Assembly: GCF_030685535.1 (NCBI RefSeq)
Contig: NZ_CP131601.1
Location: 2,542,001 to 2,606,000 of the forward strand
DNA from: Photobacterium leiognathi
GTDB taxonomy: Bacteria; Pseudomonadota; Gammaproteobacteria; Enterobacterales; Vibrionaceae
DNA length: 64,000 bases
Reading direction: 5' to 3'
Numbering within the stretch: the first letter of the stretch is position 1; each line of letters begins with the position of its first letter. Below, in pieces: positions 29,785 to 37,854 of this stretch. The notes beneath the pieces were generated by a model. That model saw only the letters and a program-made list of their open reading frames with translations. It was not told the DNA's origin and made no database searches. Position numbers and translations under genes: made by a program.

Positions 29785-30549
29785 TTACATGCTCATTCCC
29801 ATGCCAGCATTAGCTTTTTTACCTAAACGGTAATACCAAATTGAAAGCGGAATGAAGATCAGGTTCATCACTGTCGTCATGTTCACCCCAAAGCCAGACT
29901 GGTTTAAGGTTCTGACCGTTTGATCGGTACTTACCCAACCAAAGCCGTTGAAGATGGCATCGACACATAAACCGGTAAATAGGATTGAAAGGAAAAGTAA
30001 CCCTACCATCCATTTTGTTGGACGTTTGCCGTAATATTTTTTGTATACGCCGATCATTGGAATGGTTAATACATCGGCAAGGATAAAACCAATCACCCCA
30101 CCAAATGAAATACCACCATGCCACAAGGCTGCCGCCAAGATTAAGTTACCTACTGAACAGACATAGGCGATCATGGCGACGAAAATACCAATAATGACAT
30201 CGAGCAATGAGTGAAGCCATGTCGGTAAGCCAACATCGTTACTGATGAATAACGCTTTCCACCCTTCTTGGGGGACAAGCGCAATCAAGATGGATGACAC
30301 CACCACGCCAATTAAGATCTCTTTGCCTATCATGGCGAGATCCATTTGGAAGAAACCTGCTGACTTGATGATTTTAGACATCAAGCCTGTCTCTTTTTGC
30401 GCTGGCATATCCATGTGATCATGTTTCATGCTCGACATATCCATACCGCAATCACTGGTTTCATGCTTCATGTTAGACATATCCATACCGCAATCGCTGG
30501 TTTCATGCTTCATGTTAGACATATCCATGCCGCAATCACTGGTTCTCAT
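29785..30549 (-). CDS. DUF318/COG0701-type permease, C-terminal half (split by frameshift)
   Basis: A 254-residue frame that carries the second half of a permease: two and a half metal-ligand-rich repeats (SDCGMDMSNMKHET), then membrane helices including EILIGVVVSSILIALVP, FVAMIAYVCSVGNLILAAAL and FGGVIGFILADVLTIPMIGVY. These fit the duplicated permease fold of the ArsP/YraQ family (organoarsenical or metal export). Its ATG (30549) lies inside the end of the upstream frame, which overlaps by 14 bases, so coupled translation is possible. Most likely one gene broken by an inserted base at about 30545. Confidence 0.7.
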   Translation of the reverse strand: MRTSDCGMDMSNMKHETSDCGMDMSNMKHETSDCGMDMSSMKHDHMDMPAQKETGLMSKIIKSAGFFQMDLAMIGKEILIGVVVSSILIALVPQEGWKALFISNDVGLPTWLHSLLDVIIGIFVAMIAYVCSVGNLILAAALWHGGISFGGVIGFILADVLTIPMIGVYKKYYGKRPTKWMVGLLFLSILFTGLCVDAIFNGFGWVSTDQTVRTLNQSGFGVNMTTVMNLIFIPLSIWYYRLGKKANAGMGMSM

Positions 30550-30707
30550 GCTTCATGTTAGACATATCCATACCGCAATCACTGGTTTCATGCTTCATGT
30601 TAGACATATCCATACCGCAATCGCTGGTTTCATGCTTCATGTTAGACATATCCATGCCGCAATCACTGGTTTCATGCTTCATGTTAGACATATCCATACC
30701 GCAATCA
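30455..30707 (-). repeat. 42-bp coding tandem repeat, six near-identical units
   Basis: Units: 30455-30496, 30497-30538, 30539-30581 (43 bp, extra C at 30545), 30582-30623, 30624-30665, 30666-30707. A diverged seventh lies at about 30428-30454. Single-base markers at the unit ends (g / a and ata / atg) make the order A-B-C-A-B-C, so a 126-bp block was duplicated as a whole. Each unit encodes SDCGMDMSNMKHET on the minus strand. Confidence 0.93.
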
Positions 30708-31198
30708 CTGTGCGCATGTTTAGCAGGCTCTGCACTTTCAATATGCTGGCGTAGCTCTTGCTCGACCTCTTTAGGATAAAAACGACTAAACAAAAAGCCT
30801 ACGGTTGCGATTAATATCAAGCCACCAATCACTTCACCCCAAAGGAATGTCCAGCCCATTAATGCCACCAGCACAATGAACATTTCCACTATCAAGTTGG
30901 TACTAGATACTAAAAATGCCATTGCATTCGCCAAGGTCGCTTTTTTCGCTAACAAAGTATGTGAAAGAGAAGCCGCCGCATAAGAGCATGACGAAGACAC
31001 CATGCCGAGAATCGTTGTAAAGGTTAAGCTTTTGGCATCGGTTTTACCCAAGTGTTTAACCACGGTATCAACAGGTAATAAATGGCGGATAAAGGATGAA
31101 AGGATCAAGCCAAAGGCAAGAGGCCAAAAGATTTGCCATGACATGTTAAACAACACTGAAATGACATGAATGATGATGTTGCTATCCCCACTTTCCAT
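30536..31198 (-). CDS. DUF318/COG0701-type permease, N-terminal half (split by frameshift)
   Basis: A 220-residue frame with the first half of the permease: FNMSWQIFWPLAFGLILSSFI, then GMVSSSCSYAAASLSHTLL (the family Ser/Cys signature), AMAFLVSSTNLIVEMFIVLVALMG and LILIATVGFLFSRFYP. It ends in four copies of SDCGMDMSNMKHET and stops after ENQ because one repeat is 43, not 42, bases long. Removing that base gives a single permease of about 470 residues with a seven-copy Cys/Met/His linker in the middle, probably on the cytoplasmic side. The substrate may be a soft metal or metalloid (inference). Confidence 0.7.
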   Translation of the reverse strand: MESGDSNIIIHVISVLFNMSWQIFWPLAFGLILSSFIRHLLPVDTVVKHLGKTDAKSLTFTTILGMVSSSCSYAAASLSHTLLAKKATLANAMAFLVSSTNLIVEMFIVLVALMGWTFLWGEVIGGLILIATVGFLFSRFYPKEVEQELRQHIESAEPAKHAHSDCGMDMSNMKHETSDCGMDMSNMKHETSDCGMDMSNMKHETSDCGMDMSNMKHENQ

Positions 31199-31334
31199 GA
31201 AGACACCTTTGTTATTGTTATTTATAAGAGAAATATCGATAAAGCATAGTACGCTTCTCTAAAGCGTTACATTGCTTTATCACTCAAACTAACTTTGCAA
31301 ATGTGCCTAAATAAAAGTTTAGCAATATCAATAA

Positions 31335-31928
31335 CTAGCTATTATTTGAATAACAGTGACACGTCGTTAGATGATCGTTCACCATCCCAACGGCTTGCAT
31401 AAACGAATAGCATGTCACCGCACCTATAAATTTAAAACCTTGCTTTTTTAGCACCTTACTCATGTGTGCTGATTGCTCAGTTTGCGATGGGACTTCTGCC
31501 ATGGTCTGCCATTGATTCACCACAGCTTTGTTATCAACAAACAGCCAGAAGAAATCGACTAATGGAGTGTGTTTTCGCACTGCAATTAACAGTTCGAGGT
31601 TATTCAATGCCGCCGCGATTTTACCTTTGTGCTTAATGACATCGAACTGCTGACAAATATGCTCAACTAACCATTCTCGAGGCTGAGGTAATAACTCGTT
31701 TTCAATTTTTTCTAAATCAAAATCAAGAAAAGCTGCCCTATAAGCAGGACGTTTACGTAGCACCGTTAACCAGCTTAATCCGCTTTGCATACTCTCTAAA
31801 ATAAAGCATTCGGCAAGGGCGTTATCATCTCTGATAGTGTTACCCCACTCAGTATCATGATAATGCTGTAACAGTGGATCGGCAGTTGCCCAATCGCAGC
31901 TTATCATTGGCGTACTTTCGGTTGTCAT
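31335..31928 (-). CDS. tag: DNA-3-methyladenine glycosylase I
   Basis: Removes 3-methyladenine from alkylated DNA. The 197-residue protein matches E. coli Tag: CDWATADPLLQHYHDTEWG, GLSWLTVLRKRPAYRAAF, KHKGKIAAALNN, LVDFFWLFVD, LKKQGFKFIGAVTCYSFMQA and AVGMVNDHLTTCHCY. The zinc ligands are present (Cys near the N-terminus, the His, and the Cys pair of TCHC). It is separated from gntT by a terminator, so it should have its own promoter within 31929-31943. Confidence 0.94.
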   Translation of the reverse strand: MTTESTPMISCDWATADPLLQHYHDTEWGNTIRDDNALAECFILESMQSGLSWLTVLRKRPAYRAAFLDFDLEKIENELLPQPREWLVEHICQQFDVIKHKGKIAAALNNLELLIAVRKHTPLVDFFWLFVDNKAVVNQWQTMAEVPSQTEQSAHMSKVLKKQGFKFIGAVTCYSFMQAVGMVNDHLTTCHCYSNNS

Positions 31929-31943
31929 GGATAAAGTCCTTAT

Positions 31944-31976
31944 AAAAAAATACGGGAGTATTGCTACTCCCGTATT
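31944..31976 (-). terminator. terminator of gntT
   Basis: A 12-bp perfect stem AATACGGGAGTA (31949-31960) / TACTCCCGTATT (31965-31976) with a 4-base loop. On the minus strand it runs into seven T (31944-31950). Confidence 0.88.
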
Positions 31977-31998
31977 GGCTTCTACACGTTGTTTTAAT

Positions 31999-33360
31999 TT
32001 ATAGGAAAACGCTTAGTGTTGCAGCAATAATGAAAGCAATCGTACCCAGAAGTGTTTCCATTACCGTCCACGTTTTTAGTGTCGTTTTCTCATCCATGTC
32101 TAGCAGTTTACCTACTAGCCAGAATCCTGAATCGTTGAAGTGAGATAGCACGGTCGCACCCGATGCAATCGCAATCACGATGAAGCATAAATCTAATGCA
32201 CTTAAACCTGTTGTTGCCGCAACCATAGGGGCAATCAGTGCCGCTGTTGTGGTTAGAGCAACCGTTGCTGAACCTTGTGCTACACGAAGTGCTGTCGAGA
32301 CTAAGAATGCTGCCACAATCACAGGCATTCCCATATCTGACATTAAATTTGCTAACGCATCACCAATACCGCTTGCACGTAGTACGCCACCGAACATGCC
32401 ACCCGCACCCGTTACCAGAATCACCGCACAGATTGGCGCAAGTGAATCACCACATAGCTTTTCAAGTTTTGCCATGCCGTAGTTTTTCGAGAACAGTGCC
32501 AAACAGAATAGTAACGTGATCATCAGAGCAATCGGCGTTTTGCCCAACATACGTAATACGTTTACCCAAGTATCTTGACCATCAACCACGCCCATCACTG
32601 TTAGTGTGTGTAGACCTGTATCCATGAAGATCAGTACTAACGGCATTAATAGAATCGCAAGCACTGTTGAGAACTTAGGAAGGTTGTTTTCGTCAATCAC
32701 TTCTTGAGTTGCTAAAAATGCTTGTGGCAGTGGCAGTTTGAATCGCTCACCCGCCCATAAACCGTAAAGGTAAGCACCTAAGTACCATGTTGGTAATGCA
32801 ATCACTAAACCAACAATTGTTAGTAGACCAATGTTCGCACCTAGCAGTTCACCTGCCGCAACTGGGCCTGGGTGTGGTGGCAAGAATGCGTGCATTACCG
32901 CAAATGCACCCGCTACTGGTAATGCATATTTAATGGTTGAGCCACCAAATTGCTTCGCCACACTAAATAGGATTGGCATCATTACCATTAGACCAGCATC
33001 GAAGAAAATTGGGAAACCAAACAATAGTGATGCGACACCTAAAGCAAAGGGTGCTCGCTCAGAACCGAACCTACCAATTAATGTATCCGCTAATACTTTC
33101 GCACCACAGGTTACTTCTAAAATTCGACCAATCATGGTGCCTAAACCCACCAGTAGAGCAACAGAGGCAAGCGTGCCACCAAAGCCCGACATCATGGTTG
33201 GTACAACCTGATCAGCATTAACACCTGTGACCACTGCTGTAATAAAACTCACTAAGGTTAACGCTAAGAAAGCATGTAACCTGAATTTCATAATAAGCAG
33301 TAATAACAACAAGATAGAACAGAGCGCAATAAATAATAAGTAGGTTGGTTCTAACGTCAT
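31999..33360 (-). CDS. gntT: GntP-family gluconate permease
   Basis: A 453-residue inner-membrane proton symporter with about 12-14 membrane helices. Family motifs: SGFGGTLASVALLVGLGTMIGRILE (about 58-82), LFGFPIFFDAGLMVMMPI, HAFLPPHPGPVAA, GAGGMFGGVLRASGIGDAL and LRVAQGSATVALTTTA. It is divergent from gntK across a region with two GntR operators, so it almost certainly carries gluconate. The exact paralogue name (gntT, gntU or gntP) cannot be decided here. Confidence 0.88.
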   Translation of the reverse strand: MTLEPTYLLFIALCSILLLLLLIMKFRLHAFLALTLVSFITAVVTGVNADQVVPTMMSGFGGTLASVALLVGLGTMIGRILEVTCGAKVLADTLIGRFGSERAPFALGVASLLFGFPIFFDAGLMVMMPILFSVAKQFGGSTIKYALPVAGAFAVMHAFLPPHPGPVAAGELLGANIGLLTIVGLVIALPTWYLGAYLYGLWAGERFKLPLPQAFLATQEVIDENNLPKFSTVLAILLMPLVLIFMDTGLHTLTVMGVVDGQDTWVNVLRMLGKTPIALMITLLFCLALFSKNYGMAKLEKLCGDSLAPICAVILVTGAGGMFGGVLRASGIGDALANLMSDMGMPVIVAAFLVSTALRVAQGSATVALTTTAALIAPMVAATTGLSALDLCFIVIAIASGATVLSHFNDSGFWLVGKLLDMDEKTTLKTWTVMETLLGTIAFIIAATLSVFL

Positions 33361-33433
33361 ACAGGATTACTCCGGCAAAAATATAGTTATTTCGTTGTGA
33401 ATATTTTTATTGTGATAGTCTTCACAACCCTTT

Positions 33434-33463
33434 ATGTTACGGGTAACATGTTACCCGTAACAT
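33434..33463. promoter_or_regulatory. double GntR operator between gntT and gntK
   Basis: Two exact copies of the GntR site ATGTTA-N4-TAACAT overlap by two bases: ATGTTACGGGTAACAT (33434-33449) and ATGTTACCCGTAACAT (33448-33463). Together they form one 30-base perfect palindrome. GntR is encoded 3 kb away (36584-37600). It lies about 60-75 bases from both start codons, well placed to repress both directions without gluconate. Confidence 0.9.
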
Positions 33464-33521
33464 GGTAACTTACAAGTAAATCGAACAATCGATATTCAAA
33501 AATGAGATAGAGGTTAAAAAA

Positions 33522-34034
33522 ATGGCAGGTCAGAGCATTATTGTAATGGGGGTGTGTGGTAGCGGTAAATCAACAATTGGTGAAGGTATCGCTGCTCGCT
33601 TAAAGGCAAAGTTCATTGATGGCGATGATTTACACCCAAGAGCCAACATTCAAAAAATGGACAGTGGCACCCCTCTTAATGATGCTGATCGTGAACCTTG
33701 GCTAGAGCGCATTCGTGATGCGGCATATAGCTTAGAAAATAAAAACGAAGTAGGGATCATTGTGTGTTCTGCTTTGAAAAAGAAATATCGCGATCAAATC
33801 CGTGAAGGCAATCAGAGCGTCTCTTTCGTCTTTTTAGACGGCGATCGTGAGCTGATCCTTGAGCGTATGCGTGCCCGTAAAGGTCACTTTATGCGTGAAA
33901 CCATGTTAACCAGCCAGCTTGAAACCTTAGAACGCCCTGTTAATGAAGCAGGTGTATTCGCTGTCTCTATCGAAGGTTCAGTCACTGACATTATTGAAAA
34001 CGCTGTTGAGCAATTGCGTGGAGCAAGCCTATGA
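33522..34034 (+). CDS. gntK: gluconokinase
   Basis: Phosphorylates gluconate to 6-phosphogluconate. The 170-residue P-loop kinase has MGVCGSGKSTIGE at about 9-21, the substrate region FIDGDDLHPRANIQKMDSGTPLNDADREPWL, CSALKKKYRD, and the lid HFMRETMLTSQLETLE. It is the first gene of gntK-edd-eda, controlled by the GntR double operator, and its stop overlaps the edd start by 4 bases (ATGA). Confidence 0.95.
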   Translation: MAGQSIIVMGVCGSGKSTIGEGIAARLKAKFIDGDDLHPRANIQKMDSGTPLNDADREPWLERIRDAAYSLENKNEVGIIVCSALKKKYRDQIREGNQSVSFVFLDGDRELILERMRARKGHFMRETMLTSQLETLERPVNEAGVFAVSIEGSVTDIIENAVEQLRGASL

Positions 34035-35821
34035 ACCCTGTCATTTCTGCCGTTACCGAGCGTATTAAAGCAAGAAGCGCTGAGAGTTACTCACAATGGC
34101 TCGCCATGACCAAGGAAATGGAACAAGCAGGTAAAGGCCGTAGCCAATTGTCGTGCGGTAACCTTGCCCACGTTGTAGCAGCCAATTGCGCGCAAGAGAA
34201 ATCAGCGATCCTTGATTTTCTCCATGCCAACATTGCCATTGTTAGCGGCTATAACGACATGCTAAGTGCCCACCAGCCTTATAAGTTCTACCCTGACATC
34301 ATTGCTAAAGCGTTAGCTGAATACGGTCACACTAGCCAAGTTGCAGGTTGTGTGCCAGCGATGTGTGACGGTATTACCCAAGGTCAGCCGGGTATGGAAA
34401 TGTCGCTGTTTTCCCGTGATGTGGTCGCGCAAGCAACGGCGATCACGCTAAGTCACAATGCATTTGATGCGACATTACTGTTAAGCATCTGCGATAAAAT
34501 CGCACCGGGACAATTAATGGGCGCATTATCTTTTGCGCATTTACCGACGGCATTTGTACCTGTTGGCCCGATGGGAACAGGCATCAGTAACGATGAGAAA
34601 GTCAGCGTTCGTCAGCAATATGCAGCAGGTGAAGTGGACTCAAATGCCCTACTAACGATGGAGTGCCAAGCGTATCACTCTCCGGGCACCTGTACCTTCT
34701 ACGGCACAGCCAATACCAATCAGCTGATTTTAGAAGCCATGGGCTTAATGCTACCGGGCTCGGCATTTGTGCCTCCGACAAGCGAATTACGTAAAGCATT
34801 AACCGAAGAATCTGCGTGTCGTATTGCGGCGGCAGCAAATCAACAATCGACACAATACCGCCCACTATATGAAGTTGTAACAGCAGAAAGTCTGGTGAAC
34901 GGTTTAGTAGCATGGCTAGCATCTGGTGGCAGTACTAACCACAGCTTACACATGGTCGCGATTGCCCGTTGTGCAGGTTTGATTTTAACTTGGGATGACA
35001 TTAACGATTTATCTGATGTCGTACCGCTATTGGTACGCATGTACCCAAATGGTCCTGCTGACATTAATGCTTTCCAACAAGCAGGTGGTGTACCAACGTT
35101 AATGAAAGCACTACACCAACACGGACTATTAAACACTGAAGTGAAAACCGCTTTTGGTGACTTTAGTGACGTGATGACAACACCAAGTATCAACAACGGT
35201 AAGTTGATTTGGACTGCTTGTGATGATTCCACTGATGGTGATGTAATTTGTACGCCTAAGCATGTATTTAGCGCAACTGGCGGCTTGAAAGTCTTAGCGG
35301 GCAATATCGGAAAATCGGTGATTAAAGTCTCTGCCGTTGCTGCTGAGCATCAACATATTTGTGCGCCTGCAAAAGTTTTCCGTTGTCAAAACGAGGTTGA
35401 AAAAGCCTACAAGCAAGGCTTATTAGATCAAGATGCGATCATTGTCGTGACCCATAATGGTCCTGCGGCAAATGGTATGCCTGAGCTTCACAAATTGATG
35501 CCAATTTTGGGGAATATCCAGAAGAAAGGCTATAAAGTAGCGCTAGTAACGGATGGTCGCCTATCTGGTGCATCAGGCAAAATCCCTGCAGCTATTCACA
35601 TTACACCTGAAGCATTACGTGGCGGTGCAATTGGTTTAGTGGAAGATGGCGATATGATTGAATTAAATGCAGTCACGGGTGAACTAACCGTTCAAGCCGA
35701 TCTCAGTGCTCGTACTGCCACATATACCTTAGACACACCAGCACTGACCTTTGGTCGTCAACTGTTTGCAAACATGCGCCATAACGTATCAAGTGCTGAT
35801 ACTGGTGCCACCATTTTTTAA
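34031..35821 (+). CDS. edd: phosphogluconate dehydratase
   Basis: Converts 6-phosphogluconate to 2-keto-3-deoxy-6-phosphogluconate, the first Entner-Doudoroff step. The 596-residue protein (603 in E. coli) has IlvD/Edd signatures: SYNDMLSAHQP-like SGYNDMLSAHQPYKFYPD, GCVPAMCDGITQGQPGMEMSLFSRDV, SICDKIAPG, GTCTFYGTANTNQ and VTDGRLSGASGKIPAAIHITPEA. Cys residues of CDG, CDK and GTC bind the iron-sulfur cluster. Translation is coupled to gntK by the ATGA overlap. Confidence 0.96.
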   Translation: MNPVISAVTERIKARSAESYSQWLAMTKEMEQAGKGRSQLSCGNLAHVVAANCAQEKSAILDFLHANIAIVSGYNDMLSAHQPYKFYPDIIAKALAEYGHTSQVAGCVPAMCDGITQGQPGMEMSLFSRDVVAQATAITLSHNAFDATLLLSICDKIAPGQLMGALSFAHLPTAFVPVGPMGTGISNDEKVSVRQQYAAGEVDSNALLTMECQAYHSPGTCTFYGTANTNQLILEAMGLMLPGSAFVPPTSELRKALTEESACRIAAAANQQSTQYRPLYEVVTAESLVNGLVAWLASGGSTNHSLHMVAIARCAGLILTWDDINDLSDVVPLLVRMYPNGPADINAFQQAGGVPTLMKALHQHGLLNTEVKTAFGDFSDVMTTPSINNGKLIWTACDDSTDGDVICTPKHVFSATGGLKVLAGNIGKSVIKVSAVAAEHQHICAPAKVFRCQNEVEKAYKQGLLDQDAIIVVTHNGPAANGMPELHKLMPILGNIQKKGYKVALVTDGRLSGASGKIPAAIHITPEALRGGAIGLVEDGDMIELNAVTGELTVQADLSARTATYTLDTPALTFGRQLFANMRHNVSSADTGATIF

Positions 35822-35843
35822 GTTATTGGATAGGAAGAAATCT

Positions 35844-36485
35844 ATGAACACTTGGCAAGTTAACCCACAAGATGTTTTTGCCGCATCTCCTGTTGTTCCT
35901 GTAATGATCATTGAACGTGTTGAAGATGCTGTTCCTATGGCGCAAGCACTGCAAAATGGTGGGATCACGGTATTTGAAATTACCCTACGTACTCCTGTTG
36001 CCCTTGATGCTATCCGTGCTATCGCACAAGCCATGCCAGAGGCAATGGTGGGTGCTGGTACTGTGCTAACCTGTGAGCAATACGATGCCGCTGTTGAAGC
36101 GGGTGCTAAATTTGTGATTTCTCCGGGAATGACACCTAAGCTACTTAGTCACGCTAAAGCTGGCTCTGCACCATTAATTCCAGGTGTTAGTACGCCATCT
36201 GAAATCATGCAAGCATTAGAGCTTGGCTACCAACATCTTAAGTTCTTCCCTGCTGAAGCTAACGGCGGTGCTAAAGCGCTAGCTGCAATTGCTGCACCGC
36301 TACCACAAGTTAAATTCTGCCCAACAGGTGGCATTAGCCCTGCTAACGTTGATCAATACAAAGCGGTGAAATGTGTGGCGACTGTAGGCGGCTCTTGGAT
36401 GCTACCAAAAGATCTGATCGATAACGGTCAGTGGGATGAAATTACGAAGTTGTCTCAAGAAGCGGTAGCGCTATTAGCTAAATAA
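35844..36485 (+). CDS. eda: 2-keto-3-deoxy-6-phosphogluconate aldolase
   Basis: Splits KDPG into pyruvate and glyceraldehyde 3-phosphate, the second Entner-Doudoroff step. The frame opens at 35751 inside edd, but AGGAAG before the ATG at 35844 and the 213-residue length equal to E. coli set the start. Motifs: VPVMIIERVEDAVPMAQAL, FEITLRTP (catalytic Glu), VGAGTVLT, the Schiff-base Lys in YQHLKFFPAE, and FCPTGGI. It lies 22 bases after edd and is followed by a strong terminator. Confidence 0.96.
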   Translation: MNTWQVNPQDVFAASPVVPVMIIERVEDAVPMAQALQNGGITVFEITLRTPVALDAIRAIAQAMPEAMVGAGTVLTCEQYDAAVEAGAKFVISPGMTPKLLSHAKAGSAPLIPGVSTPSEIMQALELGYQHLKFFPAEANGGAKALAAIAAPLPQVKFCPTGGISPANVDQYKAVKCVATVGGSWMLPKDLIDNGQWDEITKLSQEAVALLAK

Positions 36486-36514
36486 CGCTTTGGTGTAATA
36501 GCTAAATAGATCAC

Positions 36515-36553
36515 AAAAAAGCAGCGCACGAGTTCATCGTTCGCTGCTTTTTT
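36515..36553. terminator. bidirectional terminator between eda and gntR
   Basis: AAAAAAGCAGCG (36515-36526) / CGCTGCTTTTTT (36542-36553), with the stem continued by ACGA/TCGT. U-tracts arise on both strands. Confidence 0.9.
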
Positions 36554-36583
36554 ATTGTTTTATTAACGGTTTTATTCGTGATC

Positions 36584-37600
36584 TTAAACAGGCTTACCCA
36601 AGCTCTCGCCCAAATACAAACTGTAGCCAATATCTTGGATTGGTTTAGTCACCTTCTTACCCGATAGTTTTTTAAGTAACAATGTGGCGGCCGCTGCCCC
36701 AATTTCCTCACGAGGCGTATTCACACTGGCAAGCGTCGGTGAAATAGCCTTACCAATATCTAAAGCGTTATAACCTGCAATCGCCACACGATTAGGGATA
36801 TCAATGTGGTGCTCTTGGCAATGCATCATGGCACCAATGGCTAAGTCATCGTTGGTGCAAAATACCCCATCTAGCTCTGGGAATTGTTCCAATGCTTGGC
36901 GCATCAACTCACGTCCTTGAGTAAAACTGGAATGCTCTTGGGTGGATACAATCTGTGGCGTTAAGCCATTAGCTTCCATCGCTTGCAAATAGCCTTCACT
37001 ACGTAGCTGAGTTCGACGATCTAATCGCGCCGCAAAATAGACAATGTGACGACGACCGTATTCAATCATCTTGGACACTAAATCAAACGCAGCTTGTTTA
37101 TGATCGAGCCCTACTGCCATATCAATCGGGTTTTCAGGCAAATCAATGGTTTCTACCACAGGGATCGCTGCAGCATTGATCATCTTATGGCTACGTTCGC
37201 TATGAATACTTTCAGTTAAAATCAAACCATCAACGTGATATGACAAGAGCGAAGCGATCTTCTCTTCTTCCTCTTCTGCGCTATAACCATAGTGAGTGAT
37301 CAGCGTTTGATAGCCTTCGGCTTTTGTTACTGATTCAATCCCCTGTAATAGCGAAGCAAACACTTGGTTGGATAACGATGGCAGTAATATGCCAATCGCT
37401 TTACTGTTGCGGTTAGACAAAATATCTGGCGCGCGACTTGCGACATATCCTAGCTCATCGACCACTACCGCTATTTTCTCACGGGTGGCTTCTGCAACCG
37501 AGTTAGGATCACGCAAGTAACGACTGACAGTCATCTTAGTGACACCCACTTTCTTGGCTACATCATTTAATGTGGGACGGTGTTTTGGCTTCGCAGTCAT
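36584..37600 (-). CDS. gntR: LacI-family gluconate repressor GntR
   Basis: A 338-residue LacI-type repressor. Helix-turn-helix and hinge: PTLNDVAKKVGVTKMTVSRYLRDP at about 9-32 and RAPDILSNRNSKAIGILLPSLSNQVF at about 56-81, very close to E. coli GntR. The rest is a periplasmic-binding-protein fold with VDGLILTE, LDGVFCTNDDLAIGAM and LASVNTPREEIG. It should repress gntT and gntK-edd-eda through the operator at 33434-33463 until gluconate binds. Confidence 0.95.
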   Translation of the reverse strand: MTAKPKHRPTLNDVAKKVGVTKMTVSRYLRDPNSVAEATREKIAVVVDELGYVASRAPDILSNRNSKAIGILLPSLSNQVFASLLQGIESVTKAEGYQTLITHYGYSAEEEEEKIASLLSYHVDGLILTESIHSERSHKMINAAAIPVVETIDLPENPIDMAVGLDHKQAAFDLVSKMIEYGRRHIVYFAARLDRRTQLRSEGYLQAMEANGLTPQIVSTQEHSSFTQGRELMRQALEQFPELDGVFCTNDDLAIGAMMHCQEHHIDIPNRVAIAGYNALDIGKAISPTLASVNTPREEIGAAAATLLLKKLSGKKVTKPIQDIGYSLYLGESLGKPV

Positions 37601-37854
37601 TGATCTGTCCTAACGCGGCTTAATAGATAAAACGTAATAATGGCGTAGAGTATGAGCTAAATTCGCTAGCAGCAACTATTTATCGTTAATATCTTATAGT
37701 TAGCACTATACGTTTGGCGATAAATTGTCGAGAACAAGAAAAAACTCCGTGAGAAATGTGGCGCTCAGGTCACGAAAAACGTAAAATCCCGCCTTTCCTT
37801 CATATCACTAGGTGATATGAACTGATCTGGAATCAGAAAAGAGACAATAGAGCT

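Noticed and set aside
30428..30779. Plus-strand open frames with repeated MLDISIPQSLVSCF and the CRISPR-like look of the 42-bp repeats
   Set aside because: The frames are the reverse complement of the coding repeat. Units are contiguous without spacers, so this is not a CRISPR array.
33434..33463. The 30-bp palindrome as a rho-independent terminator
   Set aside because: It lies between divergent genes with no U-tract and consists of two exact GntR operators.
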